Shown one piece after another: positions 26,919-35,442 of a stretch of DNA of 54,746 nt. Made by a program: the position numbers and the translations under genes. The DNA is from UBA11710 sp049287025 (GTDB lineage: Bacteria > Patescibacteriota > Patescibacteriia > Magasanikbacterales > UBA922): contig JBAQFA010000032.1 of NCBI GenBank assembly GCA_049287025.1, positions 1 to 54,746 on the forward strand, in the 5' to 3' direction. The notes below the pieces were generated by a model, which saw nothing but the letters and a program-made list of their open reading frames with translations, made no database searches and was not told where the DNA came from. Within the stretch, counting starts at the first letter, position 1; every line of letters begins with the position of its first letter.

Positions 26919-27470
26919 TTATTTTGTATCTTCAGAAAGCTCTTTTAACTTATTCATGGCGCGGTGTAAGATTACTCTTACCCCCACACTGCTTCGTCCA
27001 GTAATCTCGGCAATCTCTCCAATGGAGAGTTCTTCCACATGTTTTAAAATTAATACTTCTTGATAATCTTGTTTTAATTTTTTTATTAATTGCAACAGTT
27101 TTTCTGCATCGTGAATATTTTCCACCTCTTGCATTGGCTCTGTGGACACATTTTCGGCTTCTTCACCTAGAGCGACTTCTGGCATTCGAGCTCTCTTCCT
27201 GTAAAGATCAATAATATTATTTCTAGCAATTCTATAAACCAAGCCACTAAAACTCAATAATTCTTTTTCTCTGTTTTCCATCAAATAGTTCCAAGTTTTT
27301 AAAAAAACATCACTGGTTAAATCTTCGGCTTCTTCTTTATTGTTTATTTTAAAGTAAATAAACCGATAAATCTTTTCTACATACAAATCATAAAGTTCAC
27401 CAAAAGCTTGTTTATTCTTTTTGGTTCTGACATCAAACAGTAGTTTTCTTTCATTCATTTTACTTGTCAT
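26919..27470 (-). CDS. ECF-type RNA polymerase sigma factor
   Basis: A 183-residue protein with sigma region 2 (FGELYDLYVEKIYRFIYFKI, then NKEEAEDLTSDVFLKTW, about 22-62) and region 4 (YQEVLILKHVEELSIGEIAE, then ITGRSSVGVRVILHRAMNKL, about 136-178). The linker has the usual ECF length. Two close ATG starts exist (27470 and 27458). It would direct transcription to a small regulon and be held by the adjacent membrane protein. A promoter is at 27600-27627. Confidence 0.92.
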   Translation of the reverse strand: MTSKMNERKLLFDVRTKKNKQAFGELYDLYVEKIYRFIYFKINNKEEAEDLTSDVFLKTWNYLMENREKELLSFSGLVYRIARNNIIDLYRKRARMPEVALGEEAENVSTEPMQEVENIHDAEKLLQLIKKLKQDYQEVLILKHVEELSIGEIAEITGRSSVGVRVILHRAMNKLKELSEDTK

Positions 27471-27599
27471 AATAGAAGACGTAGAAATTAAGAAAGTGTT
27501 ACAGTATTATAATAAAAAAGCTTTTTTTAATAATTTGTCGCTATGACCCAAAAACTCCTTATTATAGGAGGTGTACATATTAAACAAATTATGCGGATA

Positions 27600-27627
27600 A
27601 TTATAGCATATATTAGCAAAAAATCAA
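27600..27627 (-). promoter_or_regulatory. promoter for the sigma/anti-sigma operon
   Basis: Minus strand: TTGATT (27622-27627), 16-nt spacer, TATAAT (27600-27605). It gives a leader of about 120 nt. A second TATAAT near 27510 lacks a good -35. Confidence 0.6.
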
Positions 27628-27800
27628 GGACTTATCCCCAACCCACAAATCACATATCATGAACCATACAACACACAGATTAAACTTAACCAGGTTTTTT
27701 TACATCATAACTTGATAAATAGTTTTGTGTTTTCACAATTTTTAGAAGTCTTTATACCTAGACTATACTCTAGTACTTTATAACTTTATACACTAAAATG

Positions 27801-27883
27801 TATATAATATTGTATACATTTTATTATAAATAGACATTTTTTATGTAAATATAAACAAGTTTATTTGTATACAATATTCTATA
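27801..27883. promoter_or_regulatory. pair of inverted 17-bp GTATAC boxes
   Basis: TATATAATATTGTATAC (27801-27817) and GTATACAATATTCTATA (27867-27883) are inverted copies, 16 of 17 bases matching, 49 bp apart. A third dyad, TTGTATA-8-TATACAA, spans 27948-27969 at the transcription start of the HTH gene. They look like operators for that protein. Confidence 0.6.
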
Positions 27884-27918
27884 CTTCTGTAGTATAAAAC
27901 ACTATTTTTTCACAACAC

Positions 27919-27947
27919 TTGACAAAAATATTGTTTTTTGATAAGAT
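27919..27947 (+). promoter_or_regulatory. promoter for the HTH gene
   Basis: TTGACA (27919-27924), 17 nt, TAAGAT (27942-27947). The start is expected near 27954, inside the dyad 27948-27969, which suggests autorepression. Confidence 0.8.
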
Positions 27948-27979
27948 TTGTATAGATTAACATATACAAAACACCAAAT

Positions 27980-28312
27980 ATGATTGATCAACAACCAAAC
28001 ATAATGAATAAAGAAATAATCCGTGTTTCTATCTCAGAAGCAGCGCGGTTATTTGGTGTTAACCCCCAGACCATTAGACGTGCCATAAAATCACAAGAAG
28101 TGACTTATGTGGTAGTAGCTAATAGATATAAGATAAACTTTGAAAGCTTGGTAAAATGGTCACAAGACAAAACTACAGTAAAGAACAAATCAGACAAATT
28201 CGGTATTGGCCAATATGTGGATAAATGGAAAATACACAATACTCTATTCTCCCCTAGCCCCAAGAGTTTAAAAAACAAAGAAAAACCTAAAGCCGAACAA
28301 TCTCCTGAATAA
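27980..28312 (+). CDS. small HTH regulator, excisionase/MerR-like
   Basis: A 110-residue protein. IRVSISEAARLFGVNPQTIR, then RAIKSQEVTYVVVANRYKIN, is an excisionase-type winged HTH (about 14-55). The rest is Lys/Ser-rich and probably unstructured. There is no SD upstream; an internal ATG at codon 9 is the other possible start. GTATAC boxes upstream suggest self-control. A stop-codon hairpin TCTCCT-gaat-AAGGAGA follows. It resembles the protein at 15479-15724 in fold only. Confidence 0.8.
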   Translation: MIDQQPNIMNKEIIRVSISEAARLFGVNPQTIRRAIKSQEVTYVVVANRYKINFESLVKWSQDKTTVKNKSDKFGIGQYVDKWKIHNTLFSPSPKSLKNKEKPKAEQSPE

Positions 28313-28468
28313 GGAGATTTATGTTATACAATAAATCAATAAAGATCTGACACTTCCTATCTGCTATCTGTATTCTGATGTATCAAATCTATAATTATTC
28401 CCTACCCTGTGTATCTATGATATAATATACATACTCTGCAGATTATACAGATACTGTAGTAATACTCT

Positions 28469-30277
28469 ATGCAATTCTTCACCCAACACTTCAATACTCA
28501 TCACTTACTCCACCACCCCCACAAATGGTTCTTGGCTTTATTAGTCTCTCCTATTCATTTTGCTGAGATGCACTATGAAAAAAAATACCATCTAAACTTT
28601 GCTCATGCCAAAAAACTCTTTGTCTTTGACATTACTCTTTTACTGTCAATTGTAGTGTTGTTTATTACTACTATTTTTTGGTTCACCTATGACCCCACTA
28701 TTACCAAGTTGGTTTATCTTAATATAAAAACTACAGACTCCAGAGTCGCCAGTGGTAATTATGTGGAATACACCATAAACTACAAAAACGAAAATTCCGC
28801 TATTCTTGTTTCCCCAATTTTAGCTATCAATCTACCAACCGGTTTTATTTTGGACCAAGCTGTGCCAGCTGACAAATTCCAAAACAATTTTTTTACTTTA
28901 GACAATATCCCACCAAAAACTAGTGGCAGTGTAATAATTAAAGGCTGGATCTATGCTATTCCTGAACAAGACAATCATATTACAGCCACTCTAGCTTTCA
29001 AACAAAGTGGAAAAGAAAAATATGAAGAAAAATCAACCCTACTAATTAAGACTCTCCGCGGTTCAGTTTTAAACACCAAAATAGAATCCCAGAAAATCGT
29101 TCTCCCGGTTGACAACATACCAATAAAAATAATTATTAAAAATACTGGAGAAAAAACCCTAACTAATATAACTGTACCGTTACCAAATTCTTCTGAAATT
29201 AAATTTGCCAACCAAGACTTGAATCAAACAAATATTACCATTAATGAGCTAAAACCCAATGAAGAACAGGCCTTTGCCCTCAATCTTATAACAAATATAT
29301 CAAATAATAACCAAAAAAACATAGATATAAATTTAACCCCACAACTAGAAATAAACAATGTAAAAATTAATCAAGCCACACTCACCCACCGATTAGACAT
29401 TGCCCGTCCCAAAACTGATTCCACAGCTATTTGGCAGAATAATATTGCCAAAGCTAAACCTAATGAAATTGTTCAATTAAAAATAAATTTAAAAAACACG
29501 GGCAATGTAAATTTGATTAATCCAACTATAGGACTACCAATCACTGGTTCAATTGTCAATGTTGAACAATTAAAAAACTTGAATAAAGGGACTTACAAAA
29601 ATCAAATTTTTACCATTTCCTTTGATAATTTAGAAATTAATTCGGAAAAAGAATTAATAATAAATATCCCTATCAACAACTTCCCTCAGGGTGGCAATGA
29701 CCTACTCTTCTCGCTTTCACCAAGACTAAACAGTAGTCTAAATAATATTACTAGTAACTATAGTGAAATAATTGAATCGCCAGCCATTAAAATTGGCACC
29801 AACCTACTATTAAACCCAGAAATCAGATATTTTACCAACGAAGGTGATCAGCTGGGCCGCGGTCCTCTGCCCCCTCAAGTTGACAAGGAAACTAAATACT
29901 GGGCACTGATCAATCTGACTAATGGCGCGAGTAAATTATCCAATGTAAATTTGTCTGTACAACTACCAAATTACATTGTCTGGACTGGTAAAACTAGTGT
30001 GACTAATGGTAGTGATATAAAATATAACCCAAAAAATAATATTGCATCTTGGTCTACCAATTCATTATCAGCTCATGAAAACGCTGGCATTTATTTTGAA
30101 TTATCTCTAACTCCAACTATTGAAATGCGTGGTTCTTCACCAATTTTAGTACAAAATATGACCATTACTGGACAAGACACCTTTATAGATGAGACTGTAA
30201 GTCAAAAGTATGGATCTTTAGACACTAGTCTACCAGATGATAAAATTGGCCAGATTAAAGGCCTAAAAATTGAATAA
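28469..30277 (+). CDS. membrane-anchored surface protein with DUF11-like repeats
   Basis: A 602-residue protein. A His-rich cytoplasmic N-terminus (QHFNTHHLLHHPHKW) is followed by one strong membrane helix at about 52-72 (FDITLLLSIVVLFITTIFWF). Then come about 500 extracellular residues of beta-rich repeats: VASGNYVEYTINYKNENS, VDNIPIKIIIKNTGEKTLTN, KPNEIVQLKINLKNTGNVNL. The pattern (IxxKNTGxxxLxN) is that of DUF11/CARDB-like Ig domains. It is a stalk-like cell-surface protein. Function unknown. It ends at a strong terminator. Confidence 0.75.
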   Translation: MQFFTQHFNTHHLLHHPHKWFLALLVSPIHFAEMHYEKKYHLNFAHAKKLFVFDITLLLSIVVLFITTIFWFTYDPTITKLVYLNIKTTDSRVASGNYVEYTINYKNENSAILVSPILAINLPTGFILDQAVPADKFQNNFFTLDNIPPKTSGSVIIKGWIYAIPEQDNHITATLAFKQSGKEKYEEKSTLLIKTLRGSVLNTKIESQKIVLPVDNIPIKIIIKNTGEKTLTNITVPLPNSSEIKFANQDLNQTNITINELKPNEEQAFALNLITNISNNNQKNIDINLTPQLEINNVKINQATLTHRLDIARPKTDSTAIWQNNIAKAKPNEIVQLKINLKNTGNVNLINPTIGLPITGSIVNVEQLKNLNKGTYKNQIFTISFDNLEINSEKELIINIPINNFPQGGNDLLFSLSPRLNSSLNNITSNYSEIIESPAIKIGTNLLLNPEIRYFTNEGDQLGRGPLPPQVDKETKYWALINLTNGASKLSNVNLSVQLPNYIVWTGKTSVTNGSDIKYNPKNNIASWSTNSLSAHENAGIYFELSLTPTIEMRGSSPILVQNMTITGQDTFIDETVSQKYGSLDTSLPDDKIGQIKGLKIE

Positions 30278-30295
30278 ATTTAGCTAAAATAAGCC

Positions 30296-30330
30296 AAAAC
30301 CTGCCCCGAGTACTCGGGGCAGGTTTTTAT
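30296..30330 (+). terminator. perfect 32-bp palindromic terminator
   Basis: AAAACCTGCCCCGAGT / ACTCGGGGCAGGTTTT followed by TAT. It terminates the DUF11-like gene and shares the core CCCGAGTACTCG with the terminator at 31671. Confidence 0.88.
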
Positions 30331-30343
30331 TTGCCCTATCCCC

Positions 30344-30372
30344 TTGACAAACGCCCTATATTATGATATAAT
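30344..30372 (+). promoter_or_regulatory. consensus sigma70 promoter
   Basis: TTGACA (30344-30349), 17 nt, TATAAT (30367-30372): an exact consensus. It drives the GT4 gene at 30482 after a roughly 100-nt A/T-rich leader. Confidence 0.9.
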
Positions 30373-30481
30373 TGGCTGTTATTTTAATTAATTCTATTTT
30401 ATATAAAACCCTACAATAAACGGGCAAAAAGATAGTAAACTTAATAATTACTAAATAATTATTATATAGAATTAAACTATT

Positions 30482-31657
30482 ATGCGTATAGCCATGATCG
30501 GACAAAAAGGTATGCCAGCCGTCCACGGTGGTGTCGAACGTCATGTCCATGACCTAGCTTTGCGTTTGGCAAAAAACAATCAGGAAGTAATTGTTTATTC
30601 TAGAAAATGGTATACAAAAAAAGACCAGGATTTTAGCCTGGATGGTGCTTTAATAAAACATTTGCCTTCTATTCACACCAAACATTTGGATGCTATTAGC
30701 CATACTCTTTTAAGTACTATTCATGCTATTACAAATAAAGTGGACGTCATTCATTACCATGGTATTGGTCCTTCTCTATTATCTTGGATACCAAGATTAT
30801 TTTCTCGTCGTATTTTGGTAATTAGCACTTTCCATTCCATTGATCGTTATGACCAAAAATGGAATGCTCTGGCAAAAATGATTTTGCGTATAGCCGAAAG
30901 ATGTGCTTGTGCCTTTCCTCACAAAACTATTACCATTTCCAAAGAATTAAAAAAATACTGTCTAAACGAATTTTACAAAGAAACTATTTATATCCCAAAT
31001 GGAATTGAATCGTATAAAATTGATAATACAGTTGATAAAATTACTGAATTTGGTTTGAAAAAAAATGAATATTTTGTCATGGTATCTCGCCTTATTCCAA
31101 CTAAAGGCGCTCATATTTTAATTGAAGCTTTTAATAATCTTAAGAAAAATCATTCTGATAACAAATTAATTAAAAATTTAAAATTGGCTATTGTTGGTGG
31201 TTCTGTCTATACCAATGATTATGTTCAGGCTTTACACCAATTAGGCGCTTTTAATAATGATATAATTTTTACTGATTTTCAATCTGATGAAACTCTACAT
31301 CAATTGTATACACAGGCTTTGGCTTTAGTTCACCCATCTTTTAATGAGGGTTTACCATTAACAGTGCTAGAAGCGATGAGCTTTGCTAAACCAGTTTTGG
31401 CTACAAACATTGTAGAACACCAAGAATTAATTAATGATAAAAATTTCTTATTTAGAGAAAATAATGTTTTAGACTTAGAAAAAATGTTATGGAAATTCTT
31501 GAACATGACCAAAGAAGAGCAAAAACTGGCTGGAAAAATAAATAAGAAAAAAGTTGAAAAACAATATCATTGGAATAATATTGTCCCCCAGATTATAGAG
31601 ATCTACGAAGAAGCTGAAAGAAAAAATGTTCTAGTGACAGCTGAAGCGACCTCATAA
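30482..31657 (+). CDS. glycosyltransferase family 4, DUF1972-type N-terminus
   Basis: A 391-residue protein starting MRIAMIGQKGMPAVHGGVER, the family form of the N-terminal glycine loop (compare GxxGxPxxxGGxE of rhamnosyltransferase-like GT4). HYHGIGPS and HPSFNEGLPLTVLEAMSFAKP, with the E-x7-E motif, complete the GT-B layout. It is alone on the plus strand with its own promoter and terminator, unlike the other transferases. Donor unknown. Confidence 0.9.
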   Translation: MRIAMIGQKGMPAVHGGVERHVHDLALRLAKNNQEVIVYSRKWYTKKDQDFSLDGALIKHLPSIHTKHLDAISHTLLSTIHAITNKVDVIHYHGIGPSLLSWIPRLFSRRILVISTFHSIDRYDQKWNALAKMILRIAERCACAFPHKTITISKELKKYCLNEFYKETIYIPNGIESYKIDNTVDKITEFGLKKNEYFVMVSRLIPTKGAHILIEAFNNLKKNHSDNKLIKNLKLAIVGGSVYTNDYVQALHQLGAFNNDIIFTDFQSDETLHQLYTQALALVHPSFNEGLPLTVLEAMSFAKPVLATNIVEHQELINDKNFLFRENNVLDLEKMLWKFLNMTKEEQKLAGKINKKKVEKQYHWNNIVPQIIEIYEEAERKNVLVTAEATS

Positions 31658-31670
31658 TACAACCACAAAT

Positions 31671-31720
31671 AAAAATAGTAGAGCCGTCCCGAGTACTCGC
31701 GGGACGGCTCTACTATTTTT
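31671..31720. terminator. bidirectional terminator between convergent genes
   Basis: A 20-bp stem AAAAATAGTAGAGCCGTCCC / GGGACGGCTCTACTATTTTT with a 10-nt loop containing GAGTACTCG. The A and T tracts serve both the plus GT4 gene and the minus operon. Confidence 0.9.
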
Positions 31721-31722
31721 AT

Positions 31723-33714
31723 TTAAAAACCATTACTCAGGGTAATGATATCATCCTTACCATCATAATCAATATCTCCGGCTATTACCTCTACTCCCGG
31801 TTTATCAAATGAGGTATAGGCTTGAAATTCTGATAATTGTTTGCCCGTCTTATCAAACAAACGAACGGTTGGAGTAAAACCACTGCCTGCCCCGACAATT
31901 ATTTCACCGATAGTGTCACCATCAACGTCACCAACAGCCACATTAAGACCAACCTTTGTCTGTTTGGAAAAAACTAGCCATTGATAAGCCATATTATAAT
32001 TGTAATCAAAAATTGTGAGCATTGGTTCGCTACTGGCTTTGGCAATTACCAAGTCATTTTTTTGCGAACCAGTAATGTGACCAACCGCCATAGAATAACC
32101 ACCAGTATAATTCAAACCATAAGGATACCAATCTTGTTTCATTTGTCGACCATGACGGGTATATATTTTTATAGGCAAATTATAACCCACACCCGGAGCC
32201 ACATAAACTTCTAGCATTTTATCTTTATTAAGGTCTCCAATGGCAATTTTTAATTCACCCTGGTACATCGCGCCATAAGGATACACTTTCATATATAGTT
32301 GGCCATCATCACGCCAAGCCATTACTTTATTTTTACCGACTACCAACAAATCGCTCTTACCATTACCATCCAAATCAACTTTGGCAATTTGTTCTCCACC
32401 CTTATAAGCTTCATCAAAAGCAAAAAAACCATTACGCACTCGATTACCGTCTTTGTCAAAAAATCGGACAAAACTACCATTGCGATATAACACATTGTCT
32501 AATTTATTAAAAGTCTTGAGTAATAATAAACCGTCGTTTGCTGAAATATTGACTTCACTAATAATTGAACCGTCATTAACAATTTTATCTTGCAGGCCAT
32601 GAATTTTTTCATAGTCTCCCCCCAAAGACACTTTTTGTGTTTGTTCAGTGGAATTAACCAACACCAAACCATTGGAAAAATCTCGTTTCCACAAATCTTT
32701 TTTATAGGTTTTATAACCAGATTTTGAAATTGCCTGACCAGTCGGTTGGCCAAGGTTGATATCATATTCATCATACCACCAAGTCTGTCCATGATCTTGA
32801 TTACCATAATCAAATGAATAAAATCCATTTTCTAATAAAGTACTAGATAACCCAAGACGCATCTTTTTATAATCTTGATTTTTATTTGTATTACCAGTAT
32901 TTACATTAACTACATTAAAATTACCATCACTATCATTATTATTTTTATAAATATTCATTTTTTCTGCCCACTCATTAACATTAAAAGATTCAATCATATT
33001 ACCATTCAACTCATTTCTATAAATATCAGTAGCCGCATTACCTACAATAATAATATCACCCTTGGAAAGTTCTCTGGTTCTTGTGTACAAATCTCTCATA
33101 CCCTTTTGCCAAACAGCATTAGGATTATTATCAATTTTACCGTCGTTGTTTGTGTCAATATTATTACCAAGTGCCCAACCCATTTCGCTCCAAGCATTAT
33201 CATAAAAAACTCCATCCCAAAGATTGGTAGACAGGATATTGTTTGTTACAAATTCAGCCATGTATTCATTTAATTTTTTACCATTTATCTGTGGACAATT
33301 ATCAGTAATATTTAACATGTAAGTGCCTGGCCAATACGACAAAATATCACCCTGACTATTTTTTAAATACCAACTATTGTTTAAACCAACGGATAATTTA
33401 CGTCTCAATTGACCAGAAGAATTAGCTGCTGTCTGGAAAATTTCCTGCGGAGTAATATAAGCTAATATTATAATATCAGAATTTAATTGTCGCATTTTTT
33501 TTATTAAGTGTGGACTGGTAACTTGATTTTCCATATCCAAAACAACCAAATCCCATTTGGACAATTGTACGGCTTCAGTATCAGTCAGATGCCATTTGAG
33601 AAAATAATTAGCTTTTTTTGGATAGTTTACTGATGCAAAAACCTGACTTGGCAAAACAAAATTCAACAACCCGCCAAAAACTAATAAAGACACAATACTT
33701 TTAAAAATTTTCAT
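31723..33714 (-). CDS. secreted GHL15-like glycoside hydrolase with FG-GAP repeats
   Basis: A 663-residue protein with a signal peptide (1-27, ending VFA). Residues about 35-370 resemble the hypothetical glycosyl hydrolase family GHL15: KWDLVVLDMENQ, IILAYITPQEIF, LWDGVFYDNAWSEMG (the DGVFxDN segment is a typical TIM-barrel catalytic strand), and a Ca-binding-like DTNNDGKIDNN. Residues about 410-663 hold five FG-GAP-type units (VDLDGNGKSDLL, IGDLNKDKMLEV, VGDVDGDTIGEI, AGDIDYDGKDDI). It may trim or remodel the surface glycan. It overlaps the methyltransferase gene by 4 bp. Confidence 0.75.
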   Translation of the reverse strand: MKIFKSIVSLLVFGGLLNFVLPSQVFASVNYPKKANYFLKWHLTDTEAVQLSKWDLVVLDMENQVTSPHLIKKMRQLNSDIIILAYITPQEIFQTAANSSGQLRRKLSVGLNNSWYLKNSQGDILSYWPGTYMLNITDNCPQINGKKLNEYMAEFVTNNILSTNLWDGVFYDNAWSEMGWALGNNIDTNNDGKIDNNPNAVWQKGMRDLYTRTRELSKGDIIIVGNAATDIYRNELNGNMIESFNVNEWAEKMNIYKNNNDSDGNFNVVNVNTGNTNKNQDYKKMRLGLSSTLLENGFYSFDYGNQDHGQTWWYDEYDINLGQPTGQAISKSGYKTYKKDLWKRDFSNGLVLVNSTEQTQKVSLGGDYEKIHGLQDKIVNDGSIISEVNISANDGLLLLKTFNKLDNVLYRNGSFVRFFDKDGNRVRNGFFAFDEAYKGGEQIAKVDLDGNGKSDLLVVGKNKVMAWRDDGQLYMKVYPYGAMYQGELKIAIGDLNKDKMLEVYVAPGVGYNLPIKIYTRHGRQMKQDWYPYGLNYTGGYSMAVGHITGSQKNDLVIAKASSEPMLTIFDYNYNMAYQWLVFSKQTKVGLNVAVGDVDGDTIGEIIVGAGSGFTPTVRLFDKTGKQLSEFQAYTSFDKPGVEVIAGDIDYDGKDDIITLSNGF

Positions 33715-34364
33715 AACAAATTATTATCAATTACGACCACAAAATCCATTACAAAACCACAAAATCTATTTTTAATTATTTTATATTTCTTTACATTACA
33801 CTTTTCCAATAAAGCCACCAGATCTTTTTCACCAAGTAAATTCATATAATCACCAGTTGCCCATTTTTTATTTATAAAACTTAAAAACCAATCAAATTTA
33901 TTTTTGGAAAGAATAATATGTAACAGCGGTACACGCGTATGAATTTCTACAGGAAAAAATTTATTCGGTGTAGTAAAAAATATTTTTTTTCCTACCCGTA
34001 ACATTTCTTGTAAAAATAAAATTTGTTTTTCTCTACCACCGACATGTTCAATTACCGCATTTGACCAAACAATACCAAATTGTCCATCTTCAAAAGGAAA
34101 ACTACCTCCACTATACAAAACTGTCTTCACTTGTGGGTAAAGTTTGACAAAATTATCACTATTTTTATCTATACCCAAAGCTGTAATTTTATTTTGATAA
34201 GGATAATTTTTTTCTAAATAATTGTCTGTTTGACTATATTCAATATTGGTAAAACCAATATCTAGCACCCTATCATTGGCACCAGGCTGAATTTCTTGAA
34301 AAAATATTTTCCACTTTCTACCTCTATTCCAAGCCGATATATTGTAAGCTAACCTTTCAAACAT
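33711..34364 (-). CDS. SAM-dependent methyltransferase
   Basis: A 217-residue protein. DRVLDIGFTN is a modified motif I, LGIDKN motif II, and FPFEDGQFGIVWSNAVIEHV motif III/IV of the Methyltransf_11 type, with MLRVGKKIFFTTPNKFFPVE (strand 6). Motif I reads DIGFTN rather than DxGxGxG, so the SAM loop is partly altered. It overlaps both neighbours (4 and 16 bp) in the glycan operon. Confidence 0.78.
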   Translation of the reverse strand: MFERLAYNISAWNRGRKWKIFFQEIQPGANDRVLDIGFTNIEYSQTDNYLEKNYPYQNKITALGIDKNSDNFVKLYPQVKTVLYSGGSFPFEDGQFGIVWSNAVIEHVGGREKQILFLQEMLRVGKKIFFTTPNKFFPVEIHTRVPLLHIILSKNKFDWFLSFINKKWATGDYMNLLGEKDLVALLEKCNVKKYKIIKNRFCGFVMDFVVVIDNNLL

Positions 34365-35440
34365 AAATCTAAATATATATATTTTAATATCTCAATATTT
34401 TTTTCTATAGAAAAACCAGTCACTGCCTGTTCTCTAGCTGACTGGCCAATTTGCCTGGCTCGGTCTGGATTATCATACAAAAACTGTATAGCAGAACTAA
34501 TTGCTGCAAAGTCTTGAGTCGGCACAATTAATCCGCTAACTTTATCTTGTAACAATTCTTCACCACCAGCCGGAGTAGTAATAATTGGTTTACCAGCGGT
34601 CATCATTTCCAAAATCACTAAGCTAAGACCCTCCCACAAAGAAGGCTGAACAACTACATCAATGTCTGATAAATAATTTTCTAAGTCATCAACCACACCG
34701 TGCCATACCAGCTGATTAGAAATACCTAAATCTCTGGCTTTTTTTTCTAAATTAGACCGTAACTCACCTTGACCAAAAATATGCAATTGCCAGGACATTT
34801 TTAGATTAGCCAAAGCTTGAAATAAATAAATATGACCTTTTTGTTTGGTGAGACGTCCAATGATTGCTAATTGTATTTTTTCCTTATTAAAAAGATTGTT
34901 TGATACCTTTAAAAACTTTTCCAAATCAATCCCATTTAAAATAGTAATTATCTGACTATTCTGTAATTTAAATTCTGTTTGCGAATATTTTTTTACTTTT
35001 TCTGAGACAGCAATTATTCTATCTGCCCGGCAGAGTATCAATCGCCACAACCATCTACGCCAACAAGCTGTATTGTACTCAACATTATGTAATGTTGTAA
35101 TCCACCTTAAATTAATAATTTTTCTTTTTAACCAAAAGCCAAATAGATCGGCCCCAAGTAAATGGGTATGAACAATGTCTGGTTGCCAATTTTTTGCCCA
35201 AGAAATTAATTTCTTGACCACGCCAATACGTCCGCCCATATTTTTTCTTGAGCCAACAAATAATTCTACACCAGCGGCCACAAAAGCCTGTCTCAATTCC
35301 CCATCTTCAACTGTACTACCAACCGCGATCAAAAAACGATCACGCGGTAATCTTTTGACATATTCCAAAACTAATTTCTCGGCCCCGCCCGTAGAAAATA
35401 TGGGAAATAAAAATAAAATCTTTATTTTTTCATGAGCCAT
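34349..35440 (-). CDS. glycosyltransferase family 4
   Basis: A 363-residue protein starting MAHEKIKILFLFPIFSTGGA (GG acceptor loop) with IVHTHLLGADLFG. The second domain has AIIGRLTKQKGHIYLFQAL and PSLWEGLSLVILEMMTAGKP, with the E-x7-E motif. It belongs to the operon read from the leaderless promoter at 36895. It lies 2 bp after the O-antigen ligase gene. Donor unknown. Confidence 0.9.
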   Translation of the reverse strand: MAHEKIKILFLFPIFSTGGAEKLVLEYVKRLPRDRFLIAVGSTVEDGELRQAFVAAGVELFVGSRKNMGGRIGVVKKLISWAKNWQPDIVHTHLLGADLFGFWLKRKIINLRWITTLHNVEYNTACWRRWLWRLILCRADRIIAVSEKVKKYSQTEFKLQNSQIITILNGIDLEKFLKVSNNLFNKEKIQLAIIGRLTKQKGHIYLFQALANLKMSWQLHIFGQGELRSNLEKKARDLGISNQLVWHGVVDDLENYLSDIDVVVQPSLWEGLSLVILEMMTAGKPIITTPAGGEELLQDKVSGLIVPTQDFAAISSAIQFLYDNPDRARQIGQSAREQAVTGFSIEKNIEILKYIYLDLCLKG

Positions 35441-35442
35441 AT

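Larger units (their letters stand above)
27471..27979. other. 509-bp divergent intergenic region between sigma and HTH genes
   Basis: It carries the sigma promoter (27600-27627), a CTCCT-tattat-AGGAG hairpin in the sigma leader (27555-27572), the inverted GTATAC boxes (27801-27883), a scattered ACTTTATAA tract, and the HTH promoter. No open gene is seen. Confidence 0.7.

Noticed and set aside
28321..28350. Nine-codon frame with SD AAGGAG after the HTH gene
   Set aside because: It is inside the arm of a stop-codon hairpin and has no sign of conservation; chance is likelier than a leader peptide.
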